From the NCBI GenBank assembly GCA_947601445.1, contig CANQGD010000015.1:1-39305 (forward strand): DNA of 39,305 bases, read 5' to 3'. Under the pieces are notes generated by a model. That model saw only the letters and a list, made by a program, of their open reading frames with translations. It ran no database searches and was not told the origin of the DNA. Position 1 is the first letter of the stretch. Each line of letters begins with the position of its first letter. The position numbers and the translations under genes were made by a program. Source of the stretch: an uncultured Clostridia bacterium (lineage in GTDB: Bacteria > Bacillota > Clostridia > Christensenellales > CAG-314). Below, one piece after another: positions 16,969 to 26,185 of the stretch.

Positions 16969-19026
16969 ATGAAATATCGCAAATCCGAAAGGATGTTCGC
17001 AATCAACCTTTTCGACGACCGAAAAATGAAAAAATACCTTCCGCGCCGTACATACAAAGCCATTGTCTCCGCGCGGGAAAATCTTACAGAAGTGCCAGAA
17101 CGCGATCGCAACGCGTACGCTAAAATATTGTGCCGTTGGGCGCTGAAAAAGGGCGCGACGCGCTATACGCATTGGTTTCAGCCCTTGAACAACCGCACCG
17201 CAGGCAAGCGGGAAAGTTTGTATTCGATAGACAACCGCTACTCTGCCGTACTGAAATTTCGCGGAAAGGAATTGGAAAAGGGAGAGGGCGACGCAAGCAG
17301 TTTTCCCAGCGGCGGTATGCGCACGACTTTCGAAGCGCGCGGATTGACAAAATGGGACTACACTTCTTACCCATTTGTAAAAGACGGCTGTCTTTTTATA
17401 CCGTGTACGTTCGCGGGCGCGCACGGCGAAGCATTGGACAAAAAAACGCCCTTGATAAAAAGTTGCAAAGCGTTGGATGTTCAAGCGGTAAGAGTACTGA
17501 AAGCATTGGGCGAAAACGTAAAACACGTATACGGCGCGGTAGGCGTGGAACAGGAATATTTTCTCGTGGACAAATCGCTGTTTGCCCAAAGGGAAGACCT
17601 CGTGTATACGGGACGAACCCTTTTCGGCGAAAAACCGCCAAAAGGTCAGGAATTTGACGATCACTACTTCTGTCCGCCCAACGATAAAATAGTTGATTTT
17701 ATGCAAGAGGTAGATAACGAACTGTGGAAATTGGGGATACTTGCCAAAACCGAACACAACGAAGTCGCTCCTCGGCAATACGAACTTGCGCTGTGCTATA
17801 CTCGCGCCAATATCGCAGCCGATCAAAATCAGTTGGTAATGGAAATATTGAAAAGAACGGCGAACAAGTACGGATTGACCTGCTTGCTGCACGAAAAACC
17901 GTTCGTCTGTTTCAACGGCAGCGGAAAGCACAACAATTGGTCGATGCTTTCGGATAAAGACGAAAACTTGCTCGAACCGGGAAAAACGCCTCGACAGAAC
18001 GTGCGATTTCTGCTGATGTTGGCTGCCGTTGTAAAAGCCGTAGACGAGTATTCGGAACTGTTGATGTGCGCCATTTCTTCTCGCGCCAACGACTGCCGTT
18101 TGGGCGGATTCGAGGCGCCGAAAAACGTACTGACCGTCTTTTTGGGCAAACCCCTTAACGACGCGATTGCATTTGCCACAAGCGGAAAATGGCGATACGG
18201 GGTGGATATTTTGCCCAAACTGCCGCAAAACACCGACAGAAACCGCACATCGCCCTTTGCATATACCGGCAACAAATTCGAATTTCGATCCATGGGAGCG
18301 TCCGCTTCTGTCGCGGACGTAAACACCGCATTGCATACGGCTGTTGCCGAAAGTCTTAAACAATTTGCGGACAGATTGGAACGCTCGCCCAACGTGATGA
18401 GCGGCGCGGCCAAAATAGTATCCGAGACATTTGCAAAACACAAAAAGGTGATATTCGACGGGGATAATTACTCCGAAGAATGGGGAGCCGAAGCAAAAAT
18501 GCGCAATCTGAAAAACTTCGGCGCCATTGACGCCGCGGAGGCACTTCCCAACGCGCACAATATCAATTTGATGGAACGTCATGGAGTATTGACGCACAAA
18601 GAATTGCTTGCCGGACAAAAAATAATGCTTGAAAATTACGTAAATACCGTCAGAGTCGAGGGCAACGTCGCGATAAACATTTACAAACAAAAGATTTTTT
18701 ACGCAGCGGAAGATTACATAAATACGCTTACTTGCACCGCTCGGAACAAAGGCGCCTCGGATATGGATTGCCGTACGGAAAACGCGCTTGCCGAGACGCT
18801 GTCCATGCTTGTGCGCATTGCAGAGAACCGCATGCGAAAGCTGAAAAAACGACTCGAATCGATCCCGTCGGACAAAAGTTTGTACGAACAAGCATGCTAT
18901 TGCAAGGAAGCGGTTCTGCCGGCTCTCGATTCGCTACGTATTCCCATAGATAAATTGGAAACGCTTTGTCCCAAAGACGTATGGCCGTTACCCACTTACG
19001 GACAGCTGTTGTTTGACGTAAATTGA
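16969..19026 (+). CDS. glnN: Glutamine synthetase type III
   Basis: A 685-residue glutamine synthetase of class III (GSIII, EC 6.3.1.2), which joins ammonia to glutamate with ATP. It is far longer than the roughly 450 residues of class I. GSIII hallmarks are present: FPSGGMRTTFEARGLTKWD near 105-125, YGAVGVEQEYFLVD near 180-195, HNEVAPRQYELA near 263-274, and the LLHEKPFVCFNGSGKHNNWS motif near 305-325. ATG 16969 follows GGGG. A longer frame starting at 16933 overlaps the putative promoter. It is divergent from rplM and convergent with alaS, with a shared terminator. There are no nitrogen-regulator genes next to it. Confidence 0.95.
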   Translation: MKYRKSERMFAINLFDDRKMKKYLPRRTYKAIVSARENLTEVPERDRNAYAKILCRWALKKGATRYTHWFQPLNNRTAGKRESLYSIDNRYSAVLKFRGKELEKGEGDASSFPSGGMRTTFEARGLTKWDYTSYPFVKDGCLFIPCTFAGAHGEALDKKTPLIKSCKALDVQAVRVLKALGENVKHVYGAVGVEQEYFLVDKSLFAQREDLVYTGRTLFGEKPPKGQEFDDHYFCPPNDKIVDFMQEVDNELWKLGILAKTEHNEVAPRQYELALCYTRANIAADQNQLVMEILKRTANKYGLTCLLHEKPFVCFNGSGKHNNWSMLSDKDENLLEPGKTPRQNVRFLLMLAAVVKAVDEYSELLMCAISSRANDCRLGGFEAPKNVLTVFLGKPLNDAIAFATSGKWRYGVDILPKLPQNTDRNRTSPFAYTGNKFEFRSMGASASVADVNTALHTAVAESLKQFADRLERSPNVMSGAAKIVSETFAKHKKVIFDGDNYSEEWGAEAKMRNLKNFGAIDAAEALPNAHNINLMERHGVLTHKELLAGQKIMLENYVNTVRVEGNVAINIYKQKIFYAAEDYINTLTCTARNKGASDMDCRTENALAETLSMLVRIAENRMRKLKKRLESIPSDKSLYEQACYCKEAVLPALDSLRIPIDKLETLCPKDVWPLPTYGQLLFDVN

Positions 19027-19032
19027 CGCTGA

Positions 19033-19084
19033 AAAAGGGATTTCTCCGCGGTATTTACCGAACAAAGAAATCCCTTTTATTTTT
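19033..19084. terminator. Bidirectional terminator between glnN and alaS
   Basis: A perfect 13-bp stem (19033-19045 with 19066-19078). On the plus strand it is followed by an A and five T. On the minus strand its 3' arm is followed by more T-rich sequence. It serves both convergent genes. Confidence 0.85.
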
Positions 19085-19094
19085 AATAAAAACG

Positions 19095-20882
19095 TTATTT
19101 GTGCAATTCCGCTTTGATACGGCGAACACCCGCCGAGGACGATTGCTCCTTTGTGATGGTGAAATGTCCCAAATCTCCCGTATTGCTCGCGTGCGGACCT
19201 CCGCAAATTTCTTTGCTGAAATCGCCAATCGTGTAAACTTTGACGATTTCGCCGTAACGGTCCCCGAACAATCCGATAGCGCCCGTCTTTCGTGCGTCCT
19301 CTATCGGCATTTCTTCACAGGTGATAACCAACTTGCGTTCTATCGCTTCGTTTACAAGCCGTTCCGTTTCGGCAATTTCTTCCGCCGTCATGGGACGCGA
19401 AAAACTGAAATCGAACCGTAGACGCTCGGGAGTGATATTGCTGCCCTTTTGTTTGACTTCGTCTCCCAAAACACGGCGCAAAGCCGCTTGCAACAAGTGA
19501 GTGGCTGTGTGCAAATAGGTTGTTTCTATACCGCCGCCCTCTGCCATGCCGCCTTTGAAACGTTGTTCGCTGCCCGCATGAGATTTCGCTTGATGTTCGG
19601 CAAATTTTTGTTTGAATCCTTCCACGTCTACCGTATATCCGTTTTCCGCAGCAAGTTCCACCGTCATTTCCACAGGAAAACCGAAAGTATCGTAAAGTTT
19701 GAACGCGGTGCCGCCCGGTACTACGTTGCCCGGAATGTGAGAAATAACCTTGAAAAACTCCTTTTCGCCGGCAACCAACGTTTTGGTAAAGCGTTCTTCT
19801 TCTTTGTCCAATTCGTCGGTAATTTTTGCGGCGTTCTCCGAAAGTTCTGGATACGCGTCGCGATACACGTCAATATAAACCTTGGCAATCTCGGATATGC
19901 TGCCTTTGGGCATTTCCAAAGTATTTGCCATGCGCACAGCTCTGCGAATAAGACGTCTCAAAACATAGCCTTGATCCACATTGGAAGGCACCACTCCAAC
20001 GGGGTCGCCCAAAAGGAACGTCGCCGTCCTCACGTGATCGGCAATAACGCGCATTGCCTTGGTAATTTTGACGTCGCTGCCATAATCTTTGCCGCTCAAT
20101 TGACGAATCTTTTCCAATGCGCCTTGGAACAAATCTATATCGTAAACGGATTTCATTCCGTTCAACACGCATACGGTTCGCTCCAAACCCATACCCGTAT
20201 CGACGTTTTTTTGTTCAAGAGGCAAATAGGACCCGTCCGCTTGACGATTGAATTGCATAAAGACGTTGTTCCATATTTCCAGATATTTGCCGCAATCGCA
20301 ACTCGGATCGCAATGATCGGAACAGGCGGGTTTGCCCGTATCCCAAAAGATTTCCGTATCGGGACCGCACGGCCCCGTTGTGCCGGCAATCCACCAATTG
20401 TTCTTTTTGGGCAAGTAAAATATACGTTCTCGGGGGATTCCGCACTGCTCCCAAACCTTGGCGGAGTCTTCGTCGCGAGGAGCGTCTTCGTCACCCGCAA
20501 ATACGGTTACGGAAATACGGTTCGGGTCCAATCCGAGATATTTTTTGCTTGTGAGAAACTCGTAACTCCAAGCAATAGACTCGTGGTTGAAATAATCTCC
20601 CAACGACCAATTGCCCAACATTTCGAAAAAGGTCAAGTGACTGTCGTCTCCCACTTCCTCTATATCGCCGGTACGCACGCATTTCTGCACATCCGTAAGA
20701 CGGCGTCCTGCCGGATGTTTTTGTCCGAGCAAATAGGGAATGAGCGGGTGCATACCCGCAGTGGTAAACAATACGCTGGGGTCGTTTTCGGGAATGAGAC
20801 TTGCGGATTGAATTACGGCATGTCCGCGTTCCTTGAAAAAGCCGAGAAATTTTTCTCTCAAAAATTGTGACGTTATATTCAT
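19095..20882 (-). CDS. alaS: Alanyl-tRNA synthetase, short form lacking the C-terminal domain
   Basis: A 595-residue AlaRS (EC 6.1.1.7). The class II catalytic core is complete (RLTDVQKCVRTGDIEEVG, HLTFFEMLGNWSLGDYF, GMGLERT). The tRNA-recognition region and the editing domain are also present, with metal-binding His458/His462 (HTATH) and Cys560/His564 (CGGPH). A Cys-rich insert (Cys187, 191, 195, 197) may bind metal. The usual DHHA1/C-Ala oligomerisation domain, about 280 residues in the roughly 875-residue canonical enzyme, is absent, and no fragment of it follows. Similar short AlaRS forms are known in some Clostridia and Patescibacteria. ATG 20882 follows GAGG. Confidence 0.93.
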   Translation of the reverse strand: MNITSQFLREKFLGFFKERGHAVIQSASLIPENDPSVLFTTAGMHPLIPYLLGQKHPAGRRLTDVQKCVRTGDIEEVGDDSHLTFFEMLGNWSLGDYFNHESIAWSYEFLTSKKYLGLDPNRISVTVFAGDEDAPRDEDSAKVWEQCGIPRERIFYLPKKNNWWIAGTTGPCGPDTEIFWDTGKPACSDHCDPSCDCGKYLEIWNNVFMQFNRQADGSYLPLEQKNVDTGMGLERTVCVLNGMKSVYDIDLFQGALEKIRQLSGKDYGSDVKITKAMRVIADHVRTATFLLGDPVGVVPSNVDQGYVLRRLIRRAVRMANTLEMPKGSISEIAKVYIDVYRDAYPELSENAAKITDELDKEEERFTKTLVAGEKEFFKVISHIPGNVVPGGTAFKLYDTFGFPVEMTVELAAENGYTVDVEGFKQKFAEHQAKSHAGSEQRFKGGMAEGGGIETTYLHTATHLLQAALRRVLGDEVKQKGSNITPERLRFDFSFSRPMTAEEIAETERLVNEAIERKLVITCEEMPIEDARKTGAIGLFGDRYGEIVKVYTIGDFSKEICGGPHASNTGDLGHFTITKEQSSSAGVRRIKAELHK

Positions 20883-20909
20883 TTGTTACCTCATACTGTC
20901 CAAACATTA

Positions 20910-20946
20910 CGAAAGACCACAACTGCAACCGCGTGATGGTCTTTCG
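20910..20946. repeat. Inverted repeat in the alaS leader
   Basis: A perfect 10-bp inverted repeat (20910-20919 with 20937-20946) around a 17-nt loop, 28 nt ahead of alaS. Neither flank has a T-run, and no T-box consensus is seen. It could be an RNA hairpin in the leader or an operator. Confidence 0.5.
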
Positions 20947-20974
20947 AATTTGTCGGTTGAAAAATTTTCTCTAT

Positions 20975-21910
20975 TTAACGTTTTTCTTTGAGCGCCTTGG
21001 CGCGCGAGCCAAACGAAAGCAGAAAGAAAAACAAATAATACGCGGGAATGAACCAAAGCGCAATCCCCGGTTTAATGCCTGCCGGCAAACGGAATACCGT
21101 TGCTATCGTTTCGAAAAAGTTTACCGTGGATATATACGTAGACGACAACGTTATCAGCGTAATCGCAATCAACGACAGCAATGCCATAACGAAATAGTAC
21201 CACCCTGCGTGCTTACTGCGTTTTTTAGTGAAAATACGCACAATACACACAATCATTTGAACCAACATAGTCAATACCGTTGCAAATACAAATGCGTCAA
21301 TGATTACATTGGCTATACCGTAGCTGTTTATCGCTTCGCCAACACTCATACTTCCGCCCGTCAACAACGTTATGCTTTTTCCGATATAATCAAAAAAGTA
21401 GTATGCCTTGCCGTCGAAAGTAAGTCCTTTGTCGAAATTCGTTAAAAATGTCGGACGAGCCGCCGAGGGAGCAATAAGGAAATAAGCGAACAACAACAAA
21501 AGTACCAACGTCGCGATAGCCCATCCTCTGCCGCCGCGGGTATTGTACACTTTTTTCGATTTGGATTCTTTGCCCAAGGGAACCGCCGTGCGAGAAGCAG
21601 ACAGAGGCTTCTTGGCGGGAGCGGTTTGTTGATAGGTAACAAAGGAATATCCGCAACTGCACACATTGTCGTGAGCGGCGACTTCTTTGCCACACCGAGG
21701 ACAAATTTTACTCTCGTAACCTACTTTAAGCTCCGTGCCGCAATTTCGACAAAAATTTGCCATAGGACTGTTGTGCGCGTGACACTTGTGACAAACTATC
21801 GGCTCTTCGGGAACCTTTAACTGACCGCCGCATCGCGAACAGTATTTGGCGCTCAAAGAGTTGCTGTTGCCGCAACGCGGACATATATTGTAGCTGTTAG
21901 CGCCGTTCAT
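20975..21910 (-). CDS. Zinc-ribbon membrane protein
   Basis: A 311-residue protein with an N-terminal cytoplasmic part holding three zinc ribbons (paired CxxC motifs between about residues 10 and 90; the last is CPRCGKEV with a single CSCG partner). A basic Ser/Lys linker follows, then four or five hydrophobic helices from about 128 to 300, ending in RAKALKEKR. ATG 21910 has AGGAGG 5-6 nt upstream. An upstream GTG at 21916 overlaps this site. It begins 9 nt after the all-zinc-ribbon gene, so the two form an operon. Function unknown. Such proteins often scaffold membrane complexes, which is only inference here. Confidence 0.8.
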   Translation of the reverse strand: MNGANSYNICPRCGNSNSLSAKYCSRCGGQLKVPEEPIVCHKCHAHNSPMANFCRNCGTELKVGYESKICPRCGKEVAAHDNVCSCGYSFVTYQQTAPAKKPLSASRTAVPLGKESKSKKVYNTRGGRGWAIATLVLLLLFAYFLIAPSAARPTFLTNFDKGLTFDGKAYYFFDYIGKSITLLTGGSMSVGEAINSYGIANVIIDAFVFATVLTMLVQMIVCIVRIFTKKRSKHAGWYYFVMALLSLIAITLITLSSTYISTVNFFETIATVFRLPAGIKPGIALWFIPAYYLFFFLLSFGSRAKALKEKR

Positions 21911-21919
21911 AGGCACCTC

Positions 21920-22735
21920 CTATTTATTCCTTTTTTGTCCGCAGTTGGTACAAAAGAGGTCGTCTTTTTCGTTGGAGTGTTCGCAATTGGGACACGTCCA
22001 TTTTTCTTGCGTATCCGGCGCTTCTCCTTCAAAGCTGTAACGGCATTTGAAACAGAAAGCGCTGTCTGCGGCATTTTCGGCTCCGCAATTCGGACAGTAC
22101 CTCTTTACCTCCTCGATTTCCAACTTCAAACCGCAATTGACGCAAAACGCTTCGTCGTCGGGATTGAGAGTACCGCAGTTGGGACATATTACGTTTTTGC
22201 CCTTGACGCCTTCGAGATACGCCTGACGAACAGTAAGCTCGCCTAAATTGTGCGCCTCGTGCGTGACTTGCAGCTGCTCGGTTTCGGCATTGATAAGCGA
22301 CCCGAAGCAGTATGTACACAAATCTGCCTCCAACTTGTTGAATCTGCCGCAATGCGGACAAATTTTGCGTTCCACCACTCGATGACTGTGCAAATTGGCT
22401 ACGCTTACACCGCACTTGTCGCAAAATATGGCGGTGATCGGCACCAAGGCTCCGCAATGAGGACACCGCGCCATTTCCGAAGGAATGGACATGGCTCCCG
22501 TCGCATAACCCTTCGAGAGCTCGTCTTTGAGATTTACGGCAACGGGCGTATAACCTTCCGCCGAGGAAACAAGCGCCGCGCCGCAATTTGTGCAATGCGA
22601 ATAGGTGTTGTCGTTTATCGCGCCGCAGCTCGGACACACTGTTTCTTCACGGGTTATGAAATTGGATTGACCGCAGTTGCAACAGTACGCCGAATCGTTT
22701 ACGTTGACTTCACCGCAGTTTTTGCATACTTTCAT
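21920..22735 (-). CDS. Soluble protein of seven zinc ribbons
   Basis: A 271-residue protein with no membrane segment. It consists of seven consecutive zinc-ribbon modules, each a CxxC pair, 10-12 residues and a second CxxC pair: at about 4-21, 34-51, 90-107, 123-140, 182-199, 209-226 and 246-263. The spacers are short, acidic and low in complexity except for a longer one at 52-88. Ribbons are of the double-zinc-ribbon/zf-ribbon type that bind Zn structurally. ATG 22735 follows GAGG. First gene of a two-gene operon with a consensus-like promoter. Function unknown; a protein- or nucleic-acid-binding adaptor is plausible. Confidence 0.8.
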   Translation of the reverse strand: MKVCKNCGEVNVNDSAYCCNCGQSNFITREETVCPSCGAINDNTYSHCTNCGAALVSSAEGYTPVAVNLKDELSKGYATGAMSIPSEMARCPHCGALVPITAIFCDKCGVSVANLHSHRVVERKICPHCGRFNKLEADLCTYCFGSLINAETEQLQVTHEAHNLGELTVRQAYLEGVKGKNVICPNCGTLNPDDEAFCVNCGLKLEIEEVKRYCPNCGAENAADSAFCFKCRYSFEGEAPDTQEKWTCPNCEHSNEKDDLFCTNCGQKRNK

Positions 22736-22766
22736 AATTGCAAATCCTCGTTAGGTACTTCTTATA

Positions 22767-22795
22767 AATATATACTATTCCGTAGAAATTGTCAA
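22767..22795 (-). promoter_or_regulatory. Sigma-A promoter of the zinc-ribbon operon
   Basis: TTGACA (22790-22795), 17-nt spacer, TATATT (22767-22772) on the minus strand. Confidence 0.8.
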
Positions 22796-22796
22796 G

Positions 22797-22820
22797 ATTA
22801 AAACAAGTTGACGCTTGTTT
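22797..22820 (-). terminator. Weak terminator of dnaB-glnS
   Basis: A 7-bp A/T-rich stem (22801-22807 with 22814-22820) that overlaps the glnS stop codon and is followed on the minus strand by TAATCTT. It is marginal. Confidence 0.35.
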
Positions 22821-24460
22821 CATTTTGTCGGATTAAAGCTGTCTTTGAGTCCGACTATTTCGTTGAATACGAGTTTGTCGGGAGTGCTGTCGCGATCCAA
22901 GACGTAGTAACCGACACGCATAAATTGGAAGCGATCCTCGATTTTTGCGGAAAGCAGACTGCGTTCCACCTTGGCATTTACGAGTTTCATACTGTCGGCA
23001 TTGAAACGCTCGTTGAAATCCGTCACTCCGTCCACAACGTCCGTCAACAGACTTTGCAATTTACGAACCGTGGCGTCCACGCAAGTTGCGGCGTCCACCC
23101 ATTGGATAACGCCCTTTACTTTGACGCCGCTTGTGTCTTCGCCCGACTTGGAGTTGGGTACTACCGAACAATGCAATTCGACAACTTCTCCGTCGTCATC
23201 CGTTACCGCTTCATCGCAGTGAATTATGTAGGCGCCCTTCAAACGCACATAACCGTCCTTTTTCAATCTATAATATTTTGGCGGCGGCACAAGCGCAAAG
23301 TCGCTGCGATCTATGTATATCTCGCGAGAAAACGGAACCGATCTGTAAGTGAGAACCTCGGCATTGCCGTTGTTTTCCACCGACAATTCTTCGCTTCCTT
23401 CGTAGTTGGTCAAAACCACTTTTAACGGGTCGAAAACCGCCATTACGCGATTTGCCGTTTGATTGAGGCAGTCGCGGACGCAGGATTGCAAATAACTTTC
23501 CTGCACTTCGCTGTTGGCTTTCGATACCCCTATACGCTCGCAAAAATCACGGATCGCCTCCGCAGGATAACCCCTGCGCCGTATTCCAGAAAGCGTGGGC
23601 ATACGAGGATCATCCCAACCCATAACCTTGCCTTCGTCCACCAATTTTTTCAAATAGCGCTTGGACATTATCGTGTTTGTTATGTTGAGGCGCGCAAACT
23701 CTATCTGTTGCGGAAGCGGCTGCGGAAATTCGCACTCGCGCACGACCCAATCGTAAAGGGGACGGTGATCTTCGAACTCCAACGTGCAAATGGAGTGTGT
23801 GATGCCTTCGTAAGCGTCCTCGATGGGATGCGCAAAATCATACATTGGATAAATGCACCATTTGTTGCCCGTGTTGTGGTGCGTTGCGTGTAATACGCGA
23901 TATATTACGGGATCGCGCATGTTGAGATTGGGAGAAGCCATATCTATTTTGGCACGCAATACTTTGGCGCCGTCAGGGTATACTCCGTCACGCATTTCGT
24001 AGAACAAACGCAAATTTTCCTCGATACTGCGATTTCGGTCGGGGCTTTCAACACCCGGTTGATAAAGCGTTCCTCTGCGTTCGCGGATTTCCTCCGCTGT
24101 TTCGTCGCTTACATACGCCAAACCTTTTTTGATAAGTTTTACCGCGCAATCGAACATCACGTCGAAATAGTCGCTGGCAAACAACATTTTATCCCACGTA
24201 AAGCCCAACCACTCGATGTCCGATTTTATGGACTCGACGTATTCCGTATCTTCCTTACTCGGGTTTGTATCGTCAAAACGCAAATTGCACTTGCCGCCGT
24301 ATTTGCTTTTTATTCCGAAGTTTATGCAAAGACTCTTGGCGTGTCCTATGTGCAAATATCCGTTGGGCTCCGGCGGAAAACGGGTGCATACCGTTGTTAC
24401 CTTGCCGCTTGCAAGATCGCCGTCGATGATGTCTTCAATAAAATTTTTGGATTCTGTCAT
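22820..24460 (-). CDS. glnS: Glutaminyl-tRNA synthetase
   Basis: A 546-residue class I synthetase (EC 6.1.1.18) that charges tRNA-Gln directly. The HIGH motif is in PNGYLHIGHAKS (HIGH 37-40). KMSKS is the IMSKR variant at 264-268. The QQIEFARLN segment and the two C-terminal beta-barrel anticodon domains fit GlnRS and separate it from GluRS. Length matches E. coli GlnRS (about 554). Many Bacillota lack GlnRS and make Gln-tRNA with GatCAB, so this is a lineage marker, probably inherited from an old transfer. ATG 24460 follows AAAGGTG, 17 nt after dnaB, so the two are likely co-transcribed. Confidence 0.95.
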   Translation of the reverse strand: MTESKNFIEDIIDGDLASGKVTTVCTRFPPEPNGYLHIGHAKSLCINFGIKSKYGGKCNLRFDDTNPSKEDTEYVESIKSDIEWLGFTWDKMLFASDYFDVMFDCAVKLIKKGLAYVSDETAEEIRERRGTLYQPGVESPDRNRSIEENLRLFYEMRDGVYPDGAKVLRAKIDMASPNLNMRDPVIYRVLHATHHNTGNKWCIYPMYDFAHPIEDAYEGITHSICTLEFEDHRPLYDWVVRECEFPQPLPQQIEFARLNITNTIMSKRYLKKLVDEGKVMGWDDPRMPTLSGIRRRGYPAEAIRDFCERIGVSKANSEVQESYLQSCVRDCLNQTANRVMAVFDPLKVVLTNYEGSEELSVENNGNAEVLTYRSVPFSREIYIDRSDFALVPPPKYYRLKKDGYVRLKGAYIIHCDEAVTDDDGEVVELHCSVVPNSKSGEDTSGVKVKGVIQWVDAATCVDATVRKLQSLLTDVVDGVTDFNERFNADSMKLVNAKVERSLLSAKIEDRFQFMRVGYYVLDRDSTPDKLVFNEIVGLKDSFNPTK

Positions 24461-24477
24461 ATTTCACCTTTGATATA

Positions 24478-26019
24478 TCACTCGGTAGGTTTGTCTTCCG
24501 CAATAAACGCGCCCTCGTCTTCCGACTCGGCGTATTCGGGCGCCACATCGGCACCTTCGAATTGACTTTCGTTTTGCGTTTGAGACTGCGATTGAGGTTG
24601 TGAAACGGAAGAAACGTTTATTCCGTGCTGCGCAAAGTAATCTTCATCCACGAAACGCACGATTTTGCCCATCCAATAAATAGGAATGCTGCCCGTTTCG
24701 CCGTTGCGGTGTTTGGCAATGATGAGATTGAATTTGCCCGTACCCGCAGACTCTGCTTCCTTATGAATAAACAACACTATATCGGCGTCCTGCTCTATTG
24801 CTCCCGACTCTCTCAAATCGCTTAATACGGGTTCTCCGCCGCCCGATTCCTTGCCTTTGATATTTCTTATTTCCGCGTCGCGTTTAAGCTGGCTAAGCGC
24901 AATCACGGGCACGTTCAGTTCTTTTGCAAGCAACTTCAAAGAACGTGAGATATTTGCGACTTCCTGCTGACGGTTGACGTCACGGCTGCCGCCGTTGTCT
25001 CCCATAAGCTGTATGTAGTCTATTACTATCAGATCAAGCCCTTTTTGCGCTTTTAGCCTGCGGCATTGAGACGCGATTTCGGACGGTTTGATATTGGCAT
25101 AGTCGTTGCCGTAAAGACTCATTGTCGCGCAAATCGTATCTTGTGCAACACGCAGTTTGGATATATCCGAAACGCCTCCGGGAAGCTGTCCGCTCTTGAT
25201 AAACTCCAAAGGCACGGTAGACATGCTGCTGAGCAAGCGCTCGATCAGCTGTTGATTGGACATTTCCAAGCTGAATACCGCTACCGTCTTTCCCTGTTTT
25301 GCAACGTGTTCGACAATATTCATGGCAAGCGCCGATTTACCTACGCCGGGGCGCGCCGCCAATACGATAAGTTCGCCGCCGTGCAATCCGTTTGTGAGAC
25401 GGTCGAAACGACGGAATCCCGTTTGGATACCGCGAAATTGACCGGGATTTTTGAAACGCTCGTTTATCTGCCACAACGCCTTGCCCGTTTCATCGGACAA
25501 AGATACAAGTCCGCCGTTGGTTCCGCCTTGCGACAGGTTGAAAATCTCTTCTTCGGCATAAGTGATCGCATCCTCCGCATTGGCATAACTGCGCGCTTTT
25601 TGAGTGACGTCGTCGCAAATGCGAATAAGCTGCCTCATCTTGGATGCGCGTATCACTATCGAAAGGTACTCCTCATAATTGGCGGTGCCGGGCAAGTAGT
25701 CGTTCAGACGGGTTATATAGTCTATGTCTCCCACGTCAGCCAATTTACCGTTACGCCTCAGGTGGTCTATAACGGAAGCTATGTTTACAGTATTCGCCTT
25801 GCTTTCCTCTCCCGAACGATGAGTTTGCTCGTTGATTTCCTTCATTGCGGCAAATATGGTCGCGTGATTGCTCTGATAGAAATCCTCCTGTTTGAGCTTG
25901 GCAATTATTTCCGCCTGAAACGCCTCGTCGCGCATTATGCAGCACAGTATGCTTTGCTCCGCCTCTACGCTGTTGGGCATTGTAACGGGCAAACTTGTTT
26001 GTTCTTTTTTGATAGGCAT
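24478..26019 (-). CDS. dnaB: Replicative DNA helicase DnaB
   Basis: A 513-residue hexameric helicase that unwinds DNA at the fork. The N-terminal primase-interacting domain (about 15-165) begins PNSVEAEQSILCCIM. The RecA-like ATPase has Walker A ARPGVGKS (222-229), a SLEMS helix (about 250), Walker B LIVIDYIQLM and the ALSQLKR arginine-finger region. The last 60 residues are a Gln/Ser- then Asp/Glu-rich tail that is probably disordered and longer than usual. ATG 26019 follows AAGGAG. Upstream of glnS in the same transcript. Confidence 0.96.
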   Translation of the reverse strand: MPIKKEQTSLPVTMPNSVEAEQSILCCIMRDEAFQAEIIAKLKQEDFYQSNHATIFAAMKEINEQTHRSGEESKANTVNIASVIDHLRRNGKLADVGDIDYITRLNDYLPGTANYEEYLSIVIRASKMRQLIRICDDVTQKARSYANAEDAITYAEEEIFNLSQGGTNGGLVSLSDETGKALWQINERFKNPGQFRGIQTGFRRFDRLTNGLHGGELIVLAARPGVGKSALAMNIVEHVAKQGKTVAVFSLEMSNQQLIERLLSSMSTVPLEFIKSGQLPGGVSDISKLRVAQDTICATMSLYGNDYANIKPSEIASQCRRLKAQKGLDLIVIDYIQLMGDNGGSRDVNRQQEVANISRSLKLLAKELNVPVIALSQLKRDAEIRNIKGKESGGGEPVLSDLRESGAIEQDADIVLFIHKEAESAGTGKFNLIIAKHRNGETGSIPIYWMGKIVRFVDEDYFAQHGINVSSVSQPQSQSQTQNESQFEGADVAPEYAESEDEGAFIAEDKPTE

Positions 26020-26082
26020 TGCGCACTCCTTGGTATGCGGCGCAAAAGCATTGTTTGTTTTGCGCCCACTTTTGGTATTTTA

Positions 26083-26111
26083 ATTATACCCGATTTAATG
26101 CCATAAAGCAA
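26083..26111 (-). promoter_or_regulatory. Sigma-A promoter of dnaB-glnS
   Basis: TTGCTT (26106-26111), 17-nt spacer, TATAAT (26083-26088). Confidence 0.65.
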
Positions 26112-26185
26112 TAATATTAAACTAAAATTTAAGCAAAGTTCCGATAGCAAAGCGCGCCGCGGTAAAATAAATCGAATTTTTGCCG

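Noticed and set aside
16945-18891. A 648-codon open frame on the minus strand
   Set aside because: Antisense to the type III glutamine synthetase, whose motifs are complete. It resembles no known protein.
19449-20870. A 473-codon open frame on the plus strand
   Set aside because: Antisense to alaS, with low-complexity composition and no ribosome binding site.
20910-20946. A T-box riboswitch ahead of alaS
   Set aside because: There is a good hairpin, but no T-box sequence, no specifier-like loop and no terminator.
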